Source of the DNA: Rhizobiaceae bacterium
GTDB lineage: Bacteria; Pseudomonadota; Alphaproteobacteria; Rhizobiales; Rhizobiaceae
NCBI GenBank assembly: GCA_019635755.1
Contig: JAHBYW010000009.1
Coordinates: 124,001-188,000, forward strand
Reading direction: 5' to 3'
DNA length: 64,000 nt
The notes beneath the pieces were generated by a model, which was not told the origin of the DNA, did no database searches, and saw nothing but the letters and a program-made list of their open reading frames with translations. Shown here piece after piece: positions 42,750-51,240 of the stretch; position 1 is the stretch's first letter; every line of letters starts with the position of its first letter. Made by a program: the position numbers and the translations under genes.

Positions 42750-42780
42750 TGGAAAGTCTCCTTGCGTCCGTCTATAGCGG

Positions 42781-43479
42781 TTACTTCTTCGCCTTGGAAG
42801 CGGCTGCTTCCTTGTCAGTCTTGGCGCGCGGCGGCTTGCCGGCGAGCAGTTCCTTGGCCTGCTCCACCCACTCGTCGCGATCGATGCGTCCGCCGAGCTT
42901 CAGGTCCTCGTCGAGCTTGGCGATGTCGGCTGCCGTCAGCGCCGCGATCGCGGCGAGCGAGCCGTAGCCGGCCTCCTCGAGCTTCTTCTTCAGCACCGGG
43001 CCGACGCCGCCGATCAGCGAGATGTCGTCCTTGACGCCGTCCGCTGCCTTCGCCTTCGGCGCGGCCTTGGTCTCGGCGGCGGCTGCCGCCTTCGGCTGAG
43101 CCTCGGCCTTGGGGGCCTCGTCCTTCTTCGCGGCAGGCTTGGCCGCGGCCTTCTTCGTCGGCTTGGCGCCGCCCAGCAGGATCTCGGCGATCCGGATGGT
43201 CGTCTCGTGCTGGCGATGCCCGCGCGAGCGGCGCGAGTTCTGCCGGCGCCGCTTCTTGAAGGCGATCACTTTCCGGGCACGGCCCTGCGCGACGACCTCG
43301 GCCGTCACCAGCGCACCGGAAACCAGCGGCGCGCCGATCTCGGGCTTGTCGCCGCCCACGGCGAGAACCTCGCCGAATTCGATGATGTCGCCGACCTCGC
43401 CGACGAGGCGGTCGACCTTGAGGACTTCGTCGGCGGCGACGCGATACTGCTTCCCGCCCGTCTTGATGACAGCGAACAT
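42781..43479 (-). CDS. rplU: 50S ribosomal protein L21 with helix-hairpin-helix extension
   Basis: A 232-aa L21. Residues 1-105 are normal L21 ([39 protein letters not shown]). Then comes a Lys/Ala-rich linker (about 106-147) and a C-terminal H3TH-type helix-hairpin-helix (about 150-200: [32 protein letters not shown]), making it more than twice the E. coli length. The extension could bind rRNA or DNA. The ATG at 43479 is the family start. Confidence 0.97.
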   Translation of the reverse strand: MFAVIKTGGKQYRVAADEVLKVDRLVGEVGDIIEFGEVLAVGGDKPEIGAPLVSGALVTAEVVAQGRARKVIAFKKRRRQNSRRSRGHRQHETTIRIAEILLGGAKPTKKAAAKPAAKKDEAPKAEAQPKAAAAAETKAAPKAKAADGVKDDISLIGGVGPVLKKKLEEAGYGSLAAIAALTAADIAKLDEDLKLGGRIDRDEWVEQAKELLAGKPPRAKTDKEAAASKAKK

Positions 43480-43564
43480 TTCTTGGCCTTTCGCGGTTGG
43501 TCCGGCTCCCGGTCGCGTGCGACCCTGGCCGGCCTTCTTGTTCGTCGTTTGGATCAAAGAACAA

Positions 43565-43590
43565 CCGGCGCGGGGCTGCCCCCACGCCGG
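43565..43590 (-). promoter_or_regulatory. Leader hairpin upstream of rplU
   Basis: On the minus strand CCGGCGTGGGG, GCAG, CCCCGCGCCGG forms an 11-bp stem with one G-T pair, followed by TTGTTCTTTG. It lies between the promoter and rplU and may be an L21 autoregulatory leader or attenuator. Confidence 0.5.
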
Positions 43591-43601
43591 ATGTGGCGGC
43601 T

Positions 43602-43630
43602 GACTACTGCAAAGCCCCTGCCGGAGTCAA
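43602..43630 (-). promoter_or_regulatory. Putative promoter of the rplU-rpmA operon
   Basis: Minus-strand TTGACT (43630-43625) and GTAGTC (43607-43602) are 17 bases apart, upstream of the leader hairpin. The rest of 43480-43917 shows no gene. Confidence 0.55.
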
Positions 43631-43847
43631 GGCAAGTGGCGCAGAAAAGGACGTTCCGCCGCGCCTTTGGCCGCGTCCCGCCGCACCGCCCGGACTGTTG
43701 ACCCGCCCGCCCTCCACACCCGGCCGGAACCCGAGCCCGGACGTGCCGATCCGGTTCTGGACATCCGGGCGCCCCACCGGCGGAAAGGCGCCGACGATCG
43801 CCGTCCGGTTCGACCTTGCTCAACCGCCCCCGGCCGTCATTTCGGCC

Positions 43848-43875
43848 TTGTAACGGGCGGCGGCTGTCGCTATCT
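43848..43875 (+). promoter_or_regulatory. Putative tRNA-Ser promoter
   Basis: TTGTAA (43848-43853) and CTATCT (43870-43875) with a 16-base spacer end 42 bases before the tRNA. Matches are moderate. Confidence 0.4.
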
Positions 43876-43917
43876 AGGCGCCGCGCCGTCAGGCTGGCCA
43901 TGGGCCGGCTCGCACCC

Positions 43918-44007
43918 GGAGAGGTGGCAGAGCGGTTGAATGCACCGCACTCGAAATGCGGCATACTCGCAAGGGTATCGGGGGTTCGAATCCCCCCCTC
44001 TCCGCCA
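43918..44007 (+). tRNA. tRNA-Ser(CGA)
   Basis: A 90-base class II tRNA with encoded CCA. Acceptor stem GGAGAGG pairs with CCTCTCC; the anticodon loop is CTCGAAA (anticodon CGA) closed by CCGCA/TGCGG; the long variable arm is typical of serine; the T arm has GGGGGTTCGAATCCCCC. The last 17 bases serve as the attachment site of the downstream island, and the tRNA remains complete. Confidence 0.98.
43991..44007 (+). repeat. Left attachment site of the island (attL core)
   Basis: TCCCCCCCTCTCCGCCA at the tRNA-Ser 3' end is repeated exactly at 56676-56692, 12.7 kb away, in the same orientation. Confidence 0.88.
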
Positions 44008-44070
44008 GTCACTTGCCTGAGATGCAAGCAATTGTAATTACATCAGAAATTTTGCTCTGGCTTAAAGTTG

Positions 44071-44091
44071 GTGCCCCAAGTTGGTGCCCCA
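44071..44091 (+). repeat. Left pair of GTGCCCCA sites (candidate integrase arm sites)
   Basis: GTGCCCCA occurs at 44071-44078 and 44084-44091, start-to-start spacing 13. The pair begins 64 bp inside attL. The same pair with the same spacing lies inside attR. Confidence 0.62.
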
Positions 44092-44156
44092 TTGTTGCTT
44101 CGCTACTCAATCCAGTACATTCTTTGAGGCTGTACTTCTTTGCAATGGCGCTCTGA

Positions 44157-44711
44157 ATGAATTGGGTACTCTTGGTATCGCTATCAGTATTGGTGGTGCT
44201 GTTTCTTGGACACAGCCTGTGGACGGGAATGCCTGAAACTCCGGGCGAGTGGTCTTTGTGGCTATCGATCTACGGCTTTTTCGCCACTTACGCAGGCTTG
44301 ATATTCTCAGCGTGGGCGGTTCTTGAGGTGCGTCGGCTTGCGCGAAAGTATGTTGGCCGTCAGCGCCTCCCCCGCCTGAGAGTCCAGCTGGAGAAAGACA
44401 TCAAGAGTCTGCTTGGCGCCGCAGAGAGCCCGATCCCCGAGTTGCTATCTACGGGATCAATCCCACGGTTGCAGACTACCCACAAAGCGATCCTGTCACA
44501 CAAGGTGGATGCGATTGCGGCGACGGCCAAGAGGGCAGGTATGAAACTTGACAGCTTTGCAAGCGCAATCCTTGCCGAGAGCAACGCAAGCCCATCGAAG
44601 CGGTCGCGTGAGGTGGAAGGTTTTTGGGATGCCTACGGAGAGCTAGAGTCCCTAACCTCAGAGATTCAGAACTTCATCTTGGACGAACGGAAGCGCGCCG
44701 ATGTACAGTAA
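44157..44711 (+). CDS. Two-TM protein of unknown function
   Basis: A 184-aa protein with two N-terminal transmembrane helices (about residues 3-22 and 33-57) and a cytoplasmic helical region (LPRLRVQLEKDIKSLLGAAE, then AATAKRAGMKLDSFASAILAE). No family was recognised. It is the first gene of a plus-strand cluster, 150 bp inside the island, and its end overlaps the next gene by 11 bp, which implies translational coupling. GC is lower than in chromosomal neighbours. A two-TM plus soluble-partner layout is common among phage-defence effectors, but that is only an analogy. Confidence 0.72.
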   Translation: MNWVLLVSLSVLVVLFLGHSLWTGMPETPGEWSLWLSIYGFFATYAGLIFSAWAVLEVRRLARKYVGRQRLPRLRVQLEKDIKSLLGAAESPIPELLSTGSIPRLQTTHKAILSHKVDAIAATAKRAGMKLDSFASAILAESNASPSKRSREVEGFWDAYGELESLTSEIQNFILDERKRADVQ

Positions 44712-45075
44712 CAGCGATTGGGTCAAAGCAATCACGAAGCTCACCCGTTTGACTGTCGAAGGCAAACTGACGTGGCAGCCTGAGGATTTCGAAACGCGGG
44801 AATTGGAGATTGTGGACACCGCATTCAGGGCGACGCTCGGCAACAAAGACTACATCGTTTTCCAAGGCAGATTCAAATCTTGGGCCGACGAGGACACATA
44901 CCATTGGAGCGATACTGCCGGTCTAGAGATTTGGGGTCGTCCTGTGGGCATTGGTACCCGTGGGCGCATCGCCACTAGCCCCTTGGGTTTCTCCGCGACT
45001 TCAAATCTCATGGAGTCTGTGAAGAACCGCTATGCATTTGAACGAAACGCTCTCGATGGTCTGCTAGACGACTAG
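44701..45075 (+). CDS. Hypothetical soluble protein coupled to the two-TM gene
   Basis: A 124-aa soluble protein. It begins with a helix (WVKAITKLTRLTVEGKLTWQPEDF) followed by alternating strands (YIVFQGRFKSWADEDTYHW, AGLEIWGRPVG) and a short C-terminal helix. The aromatic-rich strand region may form a small beta sandwich or barrel. It overlaps the end of the two-TM gene by 11 bp. No signal peptide and no recognised domain. Confidence 0.68.
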   Translation: MYSNSDWVKAITKLTRLTVEGKLTWQPEDFETRELEIVDTAFRATLGNKDYIVFQGRFKSWADEDTYHWSDTAGLEIWGRPVGIGTRGRIATSPLGFSATSNLMESVKNRYAFERNALDGLLDD

Positions 45076-45118
45076 CAGCGTGCAATCGGGGCATTGACTC
45101 TGCGAGGACTGCTTTCCT

Positions 45119-45352
45119 ATGTCGCTAGTATGCGACAAGCGGGAGATGCGGTATGAGCCAGCAGGGCTGAGGCAGGCTTATGGGAGCGCTGAGGTCGATG
45201 ACCTGATGTTCATGATGAAGTGCCGCTGCGGTGGCCCGGTAGACGTGAAAGGCCAAGTCTTGTCAGCGGAGGCGAGGCAAAAGGTGACCATGCGGCGACT
45301 TGTGCAGGTCTACTATGAGCGCCGCCATGTCTGGCGAGACGAGAAGCCCTAG
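45119..45352 (+). CDS. Small hypothetical protein
   Basis: A 77-aa frame with three cysteines, two in the motif KCRCGGPVDVKG, and a basic C-terminus (KVTMRRLVQVYYERRHVW). It lies between the 124-aa gene and the zinc-ribbon gene, which it overlaps. The ribosome binding site is weak, so coding status is uncertain. Confidence 0.36.
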   Translation: MSLVCDKREMRYEPAGLRQAYGSAEVDDLMFMMKCRCGGPVDVKGQVLSAEARQKVTMRRLVQVYYERRHVWRDEKP

Positions 45353-45614
45353 CGTAGACTGGGCCTTCGCGCCCCCTGATTCCACCCCGAGCGCCGACCT
45401 GCCAGCCACCTGGCGAATCGGATATCAGACTATCGTGGAACCCAAGTCAGAAATCGAGATGCGCGACGGAACGCCGTTCTATCGCTGCCGCCGGTGTTCG
45501 CACTGGTTTGCGTTTGGAAATCATAGATACGAAGGCAAGACATTGGGGAGCGGTGAACTCGTTTGCAGTAGCTGTGCTCCCGAGGACCCTTCGCGCTTCA
45601 AGCGGGGAGATTAG
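45315..45614 (+). CDS. Zinc-ribbon hypothetical protein
   Basis: A 99-aa protein whose C-terminal half is a zinc ribbon: YRCRRCSHWF and LVCSSCAP, two CxxC knuckles about 30 residues apart. The N-terminal half is Pro/Ser-rich. The ATG at 45315 is preferred over a TTG upstream; another ATG lies four codons in. It ends 3 bp before the next gene. Zinc binding is a confident motif reading; partner or nucleic-acid target is unknown. Confidence 0.6.
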   Translation: MSAAMSGETRSPSVDWAFAPPDSTPSADLPATWRIGYQTIVEPKSEIEMRDGTPFYRCRRCSHWFAFGNHRYEGKTLGSGELVCSSCAPEDPSRFKRGD

Positions 45615-45617
45615 CTC

Positions 45618-46028
45618 GTGGAGATATGGGGTCCGCTGGCCGAAGCTCCCGCGCCACCGTTAGGCACGCTTCCACACCAATGGGTGGGACACATATTTGG
45701 AACCAACACAGGCAACCTTTTCGTAGAGATTCGACAACCGGAAGGCGCCAGCCAGCACGAAGTCCGGCTGCGTCTGATGGATCATGTTTTTGGTCTGTCG
45801 ATCTACCAAGGGCCGGCCAGCTTCGACGGGGCGCTGCGCATAGCTATGGGGCTGGCCATTGCGCTATCCGAAGACTCCCGAGCATTGGCTGCCAACTACT
45901 TGGGCTCGAAGACTACTGGTGAGGTGATTAATGGAGGGCTGGAGATGCTGGTCTTCGGCATCGCCTTGGGCATCCTCACTGAAATAAGCAGGGCTGTCCG
46001 CAAAGACCCCCTTAGCCCCGACAGGTAA
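45618..46028 (+). CDS. Hypothetical protein, last gene of the plus-strand cluster
   Basis: A 136-aa protein starting with GTG, with GGGGAGA 7 bases upstream. The N-terminal part looks beta-rich (WVGHIFGTNTGNLFVEIRQPEG, VRLRLMDHVFGLSIYQG); the C-terminal part is helical and contains a mildly hydrophobic stretch (GGLEMLVFGIALGILTEI). No family was named. It closes the five-gene cluster. Confidence 0.66.
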   Translation: MEIWGPLAEAPAPPLGTLPHQWVGHIFGTNTGNLFVEIRQPEGASQHEVRLRLMDHVFGLSIYQGPASFDGALRIAMGLAIALSEDSRALAANYLGSKTTGEVINGGLEMLVFGIALGILTEISRAVRKDPLSPDR

Positions 46029-46640
46029 GTGACCGGGCAGCCGGGCATTGATGACATCTGAGAGGCGACCCCTGCGCCAACCCCATGCCCACCCCTTGCC
46101 CCTGATGCCTAGTCACTCCTCGCCCCCATAGACCCCGCCATCATCACGAGACACACGGCGCAGGCATGTGGGTGAGCTTAGGGTCGGAGGTGTGTGGTCA
46201 ATCTCTCCCCATCCCCTTCACTCTCGGTGGCCCGCTTGGTGCCAGACATGCAGGCAGGCTTGTGGGTGACCTGATGCCTGCCCTCGTGCCGACCTAGTGT
46301 TAAGCGTGGTGGGTGGAGCTGTTGGGTTGACCTGTTGTCTGAGCATGGGGTGAGCCGTGTGGCCTCCCAAGTAGGTCACCTGTACGGCAGACAGTCGGCC
46401 CCTCGCGAAGGCTGCCCTAATGCTCCCCTAGGTTCCCCCCCTCTATGGTGATGGGGGTCTAGGGATACCAACACTACGGTATAGCACTAAGGCAGCCGGG
46501 GGGCGCTCTGCTATAGTAGTCCCTAACTTTGGGCCGAATAGTGCAATAGAGACAGGGACTTAGTGGCAGCCGAAAGACCCCCTCAAAAGCCCCAATCCGC
46601 ACAGATGACCCAAAAGGCCACCTGTGCGGTTCTGGGAGGG
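46029..46640. other. Non-coding island interval with repeated short motifs
   Basis: About 610 bp without a convincing gene. It contains several related copies of a motif near GGCATGTGGGTGAGC (46163-46177), GCTTGTGGGTGACC (46258-46271) and GAGCATGGGGTGAGCC (46341-46356). A 14-bp sequence (46447-46460) recurs inverted at 52033-52046. Similar motifs occur in the other flank of the phage-like block (51765-51970). It may hold terminators, promoters or protein-binding repeats. Confidence 0.5.
46447..46460 (+). repeat. 14-bp inverted repeat, left copy
   Basis: GGTGATGGGGGTCT here is found exactly, in the opposite orientation, at 52033-52046. The two copies flank the phage-like gene block. Confidence 0.45.
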
Positions 46641-49600
46641 CTAGTTTCCGTTTGTCAGGTTGTCGAGGTCCAGCCCCAAGCTGTCGCTCAGCTTCTTGGC
46701 GGGGCTGTTCGTCTTGCCGGCCGCCTTCCGATTGGCGACGGCCTCGGCGCGGGCCTTCAAGTCGGCAGCACGGAGAGCATCCCGAACCACAGGGTCGCGG
46801 CGGAGCATCTTGAGGGCACGCGTTCGGTAGGCGTCCACGATGGGGTGGAGGAGCCAGAGCTTCGTTCCCTTCACCGCCATGCCGCCATCCGGTGCGAGCC
46901 GATAGGCTTCCGTGCCGATGCGCCGCGCGATCAATTCCTTGAGGCTTGGGCCGCGAGGCGGATGGCCGGCAAGCTGCTGATAGACCACGAAGGCGTTGCG
47001 GCCGTCCGACATCGTGAGGTCGCGGAGGTCCACACCGCCGTGCCTAGGCTGCGGGCGCATGATCGCGGTGCCGCTCTCCAGCAAGAGGCGCTGCATTTCG
47101 CGGTCCACGAGTTGGTCCGTGTCGGATGACCAGAGGCCCTTGCGGGTGACCACCGGATCGCCCCACGCGTCATACTTCGCGGGCAGCGTCTCAGAGAGGC
47201 CGGGCACCGTCGCCATCACCTTGTCGGCCAGCTCTCTCGCTTCGCGGATATGGGGATCGGGATTGAGCTGCCTGAGCGCTGCGGAGAACGGAGCGAAGTT
47301 CGCCACCGTCTGTCCCGCCAACCCACCGAGCTGCCCCTCAGGATCGCTCAGAGCGTCGAGCGCGTGGCCGATGCCGGCGAGGTAGTTGCGGTTCTCCACG
47401 GCCCGCGCGAGGGCGACGAGAAGGCCACCCACGGCGGCGTTGATCGCCGGGTCATCCTGGTCGCCATCGCTGGCGTTGAGCGCGTCCATGAGGTCCGCGA
47501 TGATGCCGAATGGCATGGCCACCGGGTCGATGCGGCCGAAGGGGGCGTAGGTCTTCGACCCATCATCGTTCTGGACCACCACCGAGTAGGGTTGCCAGCC
47601 GGTCGCGCGGAGAGCTTCGGCCGCGTGGTAGTCACGGGGCCCGCCCCCGGTGATCGTTCCGTTCGACACAAGGAATGCGGCGGAGCCCATGAAGAGGCCA
47701 CCGAGCGCCATCTGTCCGGTCGCCTGCATGCGTGCCTCGTGGCCCATCCGGCCGGTCAGCATATCGCGGTACTCAGTCTGCGCGAGGTTGAGGCCGGGCG
47801 TCAGCCTCCAGCCGTAGCGGAGGATTTGGACGGGCGTTCTCACAAAGGGTATCAGGAGCCGAAGCGGCATGAAGCTGTCCGCGCCGGACTGCACCCAACG
47901 GCCGAACGAACGCGGGGCCAGCTCCTGCTGGAATGTGGCGATCTGTGCCTCGCGAAGGGCCTCGGCGTCGGTCGCCTTGCCTGTCGCGTCGAAGGCATCG
48001 TCCAGGCGCTTGCGGACGGCGCTACGCACGAAGTCACGCAGCGCCTTGCCAACATGCCCCGCCGCTCTGCCGGCCTCCAGCGCCTCGCTGTGGGCCTTGG
48101 TGAGGATGGTTGAGCGGTAGGTGGTCTGCTTCGCAAGCTCATCCACGAAGCCCATCGTGCGGGTGGGGAGGCCGATGACATTGACCGCCGCCACCATCGC
48201 GTTGTGCAGCACGTTGCCCGGTGAGGACCACGGCTTGAAGCTCCGCATATCGGCCATGCCTCGCCGGCCCTGAGCGACCCCGAAGGCCTCCGTGCGGTGC
48301 GGAGCCAGCACGCTGTCATTGAGCGTGAAGGCCCGCCGCGCCTGTGCAAAGGCATCCGTGAAGGCCGTGCCAAGATAGGTATACTGGCGGAGGCTCTCGC
48401 GGAGCACACGGTTCGCTGCAACCTCGCCAGCGAGCGCGTGGGGCAGAGCACCAAGCACACGCTCAGCCGGCCGCGCCGCAATCATATAGCTGTTGCTCAG
48501 CATGTTGATGACGTGCGTTTTCGGACCGGACAAAAGACCGTTCACGTAGAGGAACTCGCCGAGGTCCTTCGTCCTCTGCCACAGCGTCGGCTCACCCACG
48601 ATGCGGCGGAGCGCAATCTGATCGCCGCCCGTCTCCACCAACAACTGCACGAGCTGCTCGCTGTCCATGCTGTTCAACCCGGCGACCTGCTCCGGGCTCA
48701 CCGCAAACTCGACCCTCATGCGCCGCACGGCCCGACCCGCTGCCGCCGTCATGCTCCTCGCGGACCCGTAGACGCTCGCCGCCAGACTGAGCCTGCGCTT
48801 CAGCTCGGACATCGCGGCATCCCGTCCGCCAAACTCCACGAAGTCGCCGAGCCGTATCCGAGAGGCCAGCGCATAGGCATCCTGAAACATGCGATTCGCC
48901 ACGAGGTATCCGCTCTCCATCATGGCGACCATGTGGGGTGCCTCCTTGCTGGCCTGATGGATCATCCCGAGGACGTTCGCGGGGTCGACATTGAAGAGGC
49001 TGGCGACCTGGCCCACCACCTTCGTCACCTTCTCGTCGGCCAAGACTTTGCCGCCACGGAGGACATCGAGCTTCGCCTCCGCGACATCCACAACGCGGGC
49101 CATGAAGTCGTCGACATCTTGCGGGGCGTTAAGGCGGGCGTAGGGTATCCCCTCACCCTTGCCGAAGGTGTGCCCGATCTCCAGCGCCTCATACCAGCCC
49201 CCCGCCTGCTCCACGGCAAACGCATCGCTGTCCATGCTGTCGAAGACCGCTTGGGTGTCCTCGTCGGAGAGCCTGATGCGGGCTCCGGGTTTGGCTAGCT
49301 GGGTGCCTGCGAGGTCGGCGGCGTCCGTGGCATTGGCGACGATGGTGGGGGCTGGTTCGGAGACAGAGGCTCCGCCCACGGGGTCAGCGTCGAGCGATAC
49401 TCTATCCGGTCCAGCTCCGCCGATTGGTTGGCCTTCGTGAGCTGTGCTCTGCGCCAGTCCGTGATCCGCCGTTGACGCCTCAGCGCCGCTGCCCGCTGCG
49501 CCCGCATCAGGGCTCTCACCGGGGGCCTGTCCTCGTGTTCCATCGACCACCTCCTCGTTTGCTTTGCCCGCAGGGGCCTCGGGGAGCCCCGTAGGCGCAT

Positions 49601-50441
49601 CCTCCGCCATCGCTGGCAGTTCCGCCGTGCCGGGCTCCGGGGCCAGCTCCTCGGCCTCCACGCGGGCCCTAGCGTCCGTCTCCGCGACATCGACCAGACG
49701 GCTCGCCTCGTCGGCGTCACCCTTGCGCAGCGCCTTCCAGATTTTGGTGCCTGCCACGAAGGTCCCGAGGATCGTGGCGTCGAGCCCGATGCTCTCCAGA
49801 GCCGCCTTGAGCCGCCCCTCCGCAGCGCTGTCCGAGGGGTCGGCCGCGAGCCACGCATTGAGCGGGTTGGCGAAGGGCGTCTCCTGAATGAGGTTGCTGA
49901 GCCGTTCCTCGTGGGGATCGAACGCCACGGCACCCGCGATGGCAGCCTTGGCCGCTTCCGCCGTCTTCGGCGCATAGTTGGCCACAGCGCCGAGCCCCTT
50001 GCCGAACCACGGGACCGTCTTGGCCACGGCGGTGAACTTGCCGAGCCCGATCATCGCCCCGAAGAACTGCCCGACGCCGGCCGAGAAGCCGTCCATCATG
50101 GACTGCTCGCGGCGGGTCTCCACGTTGGTCTCGACGCTCTCCCTGAAGTCCGACTTGCCGGCCGGCTCGCCGAACAGGAAGTCCTTGGTCTCGAAGACGG
50201 ACTTCAGGACGCCCCCGGTGAAGGCGTCGAGGCCCGTGGCGTCCCCGAGGCCGGGCTCAGGGGCCGGCTCTTCGGAGAACTTGGTGCCGTCTGGTCGAGT
50301 GTCGAGCTGTGGGGCTGCCTCGGGAGCGGGCGTGGTGGTCGGCTCTGAGGTGCTCAGGGTCGATGGTGCTGCCGAGTCTGTCGGCTGTCCAAAAGGCGCG
50401 GGCACGCGGGCCAACATCGCCTCAAAGTCTGCTTGGTTCAT
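46641..50441 (-). CDS. Large phage-like protein resembling podovirus internal virion/ejection proteins
   Basis: A 1266-aa protein. Residues 20-60 and about 265-375 are Pro/Ala/Thr/Glu-rich low complexity. Residues 75-200 are Gly/Ala-rich with amphipathic segments (SAGVGQFFGAMIGLGKFTAVAK). The most telling segment is near residue 640 (YVNGLLSGPKTHVINMLSNSY), a pattern seen in very long internal-virion or polyvalent proteins of podoviruses. The long helical and membrane-active-looking region from about 840 to 960 (LRLLIPFVRTPVQILRYGWR, ALGGLFMGSAAFLVSNG) also fits DNA-ejection proteins. No lytic transglycosylase motif was seen. It is the only large virion-like gene in the island. Confidence 0.88.
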   Translation of the reverse strand: MNQADFEAMLARVPAPFGQPTDSAAPSTLSTSEPTTTPAPEAAPQLDTRPDGTKFSEEPAPEPGLGDATGLDAFTGGVLKSVFETKDFLFGEPAGKSDFRESVETNVETRREQSMMDGFSAGVGQFFGAMIGLGKFTAVAKTVPWFGKGLGAVANYAPKTAEAAKAAIAGAVAFDPHEERLSNLIQETPFANPLNAWLAADPSDSAAEGRLKAALESIGLDATILGTFVAGTKIWKALRKGDADEASRLVDVAETDARARVEAEELAPEPGTAELPAMAEDAPTGLPEAPAGKANEEVVDGTRGQAPGESPDAGAAGSGAEASTADHGLAQSTAHEGQPIGGAGPDRVSLDADPVGGASVSEPAPTIVANATDAADLAGTQLAKPGARIRLSDEDTQAVFDSMDSDAFAVEQAGGWYEALEIGHTFGKGEGIPYARLNAPQDVDDFMARVVDVAEAKLDVLRGGKVLADEKVTKVVGQVASLFNVDPANVLGMIHQASKEAPHMVAMMESGYLVANRMFQDAYALASRIRLGDFVEFGGRDAAMSELKRRLSLAASVYGSARSMTAAAGRAVRRMRVEFAVSPEQVAGLNSMDSEQLVQLLVETGGDQIALRRIVGEPTLWQRTKDLGEFLYVNGLLSGPKTHVINMLSNSYMIAARPAERVLGALPHALAGEVAANRVLRESLRQYTYLGTAFTDAFAQARRAFTLNDSVLAPHRTEAFGVAQGRRGMADMRSFKPWSSPGNVLHNAMVAAVNVIGLPTRTMGFVDELAKQTTYRSTILTKAHSEALEAGRAAGHVGKALRDFVRSAVRKRLDDAFDATGKATDAEALREAQIATFQQELAPRSFGRWVQSGADSFMPLRLLIPFVRTPVQILRYGWRLTPGLNLAQTEYRDMLTGRMGHEARMQATGQMALGGLFMGSAAFLVSNGTITGGGPRDYHAAEALRATGWQPYSVVVQNDDGSKTYAPFGRIDPVAMPFGIIADLMDALNASDGDQDDPAINAAVGGLLVALARAVENRNYLAGIGHALDALSDPEGQLGGLAGQTVANFAPFSAALRQLNPDPHIREARELADKVMATVPGLSETLPAKYDAWGDPVVTRKGLWSSDTDQLVDREMQRLLLESGTAIMRPQPRHGGVDLRDLTMSDGRNAFVVYQQLAGHPPRGPSLKELIARRIGTEAYRLAPDGGMAVKGTKLWLLHPIVDAYRTRALKMLRRDPVVRDALRAADLKARAEAVANRKAAGKTNSPAKKLSDSLGLDLDNLTNGN

Positions 50442-50560
50442 CGTTGTTCCGGTTGATGAGAGGGGTGAGGCCGGTGGGTGGTCCTCGGGTCGGTGGCCGG
50501 CCTCACGCCGTCCGCCCGGTAAGTGGTCGCATCGGCGGCAGGCTTCGGCCCGCCTCTGGT

Positions 50561-51052
50561 CTATGCGCCCGACGCGTTGGCCGCCTCGCTGTCGATGAGC
50601 GCGAAGAGGGCCTCCAGGTTGCGGAGATACGGGCCGGCATCGAAGGCCATTCCGTTCACCTCAAGGGCAAGGCGCTCGGCGTGCCGCATAGCCACAGCGC
50701 GGGCGTCCTTCTTGGCAACCGGGTCCGGCTCAAAGAAGACGTTGGCGGCGGAGTAGTCGGACGCAATGTCCAACGGCACGGCTCGCTGACCATCACCGGC
50801 ACCACTGAACAGACGGCGCACCGGCATCGTGTCTTTCGGTTGCCCCTTGATGGACAGCTTCGGGTAGACGAGTGCGCTCGGCTGCGAGGCTCGCGCGTTG
50901 GTGACGATGGCGTGACCGTACCGGCACAGCTCACAAAGCACCGCGAACTCGGGCGGCGGCATGTGGATCGCGATGGGTCGAACGCGACCGAGGACGACAA
51001 GCACTCGGTCCTCCACGAGGTCCAGCTCATGGCCCGTCAGTGACGGCGGCAC
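50561..51052 (-). CDS. Hypothetical phage-like protein
   Basis: A 163-aa protein starting with GTG. Segments include FAVLCELCRYGHAIVTNARASQPS and DIASDYSAANVFFEPDPVAKKD. No family recognised. It lies 119 bp upstream of the 1266-aa gene in the same direction and is likely in one transcription unit with it. Confidence 0.65.
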   Translation of the reverse strand: MPPSLTGHELDLVEDRVLVVLGRVRPIAIHMPPPEFAVLCELCRYGHAIVTNARASQPSALVYPKLSIKGQPKDTMPVRRLFSGAGDGQRAVPLDIASDYSAANVFFEPDPVAKKDARAVAMRHAERLALEVNGMAFDAGPYLRNLEALFALIDSEAANASGA

Positions 51053-51141
51053 GGTGCGGAAGCATTCGCGCCAGTCGGCTTGCTGGAGTCGCTCAGGGGT
51101 GATGAGCGGCGAAGCCGAGAAATGGGTAGTCCGGTCTTGTA

Positions 51142-51240
51142 TCAGCTTAGGTCCTTCTCAACGTGAAAGCGGGAAAGGCGCATCACGCCTCCCCCGCCAT
51201 GTGATCCACGAGGGCACGATGCCCCTGTGGAATTGGTCAT
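51142..51240 (-). CDS. Possible very small protein
   Basis: A 32-codon frame whose ATG overlaps the stop of the 87-aa gene (ATGA, 51237-51240). It ends VMRLSRFHVEKDL. The overlap is the only support. Confidence 0.25.
   Translation of the reverse strand: MTNSTGASCPRGSHGGGGVMRLSRFHVEKDLS

Noticed and set aside
43554-44027. A minus-strand frame reading through tRNA-Ser with the peptide GGEGGIRTPDTLASM
   Set aside because: This peptide is a well-known artefact of translating the reverse of a tRNA-Ser gene; the tRNA is real.
46503-46526. A T7-promoter-like sequence (GACTACTATAGCAGAG, minus strand)
   Set aside because: Only the CTATAG core agrees well; the upstream half is poor, there is no phage RNA polymerase in the island, and no second good copy was seen.
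46029-46640. Possible CRISPR or iteron array
   Set aside because: The repeated motifs are irregular in spacing and sequence, with no constant repeat-spacer pattern and no cas or replication genes nearby.
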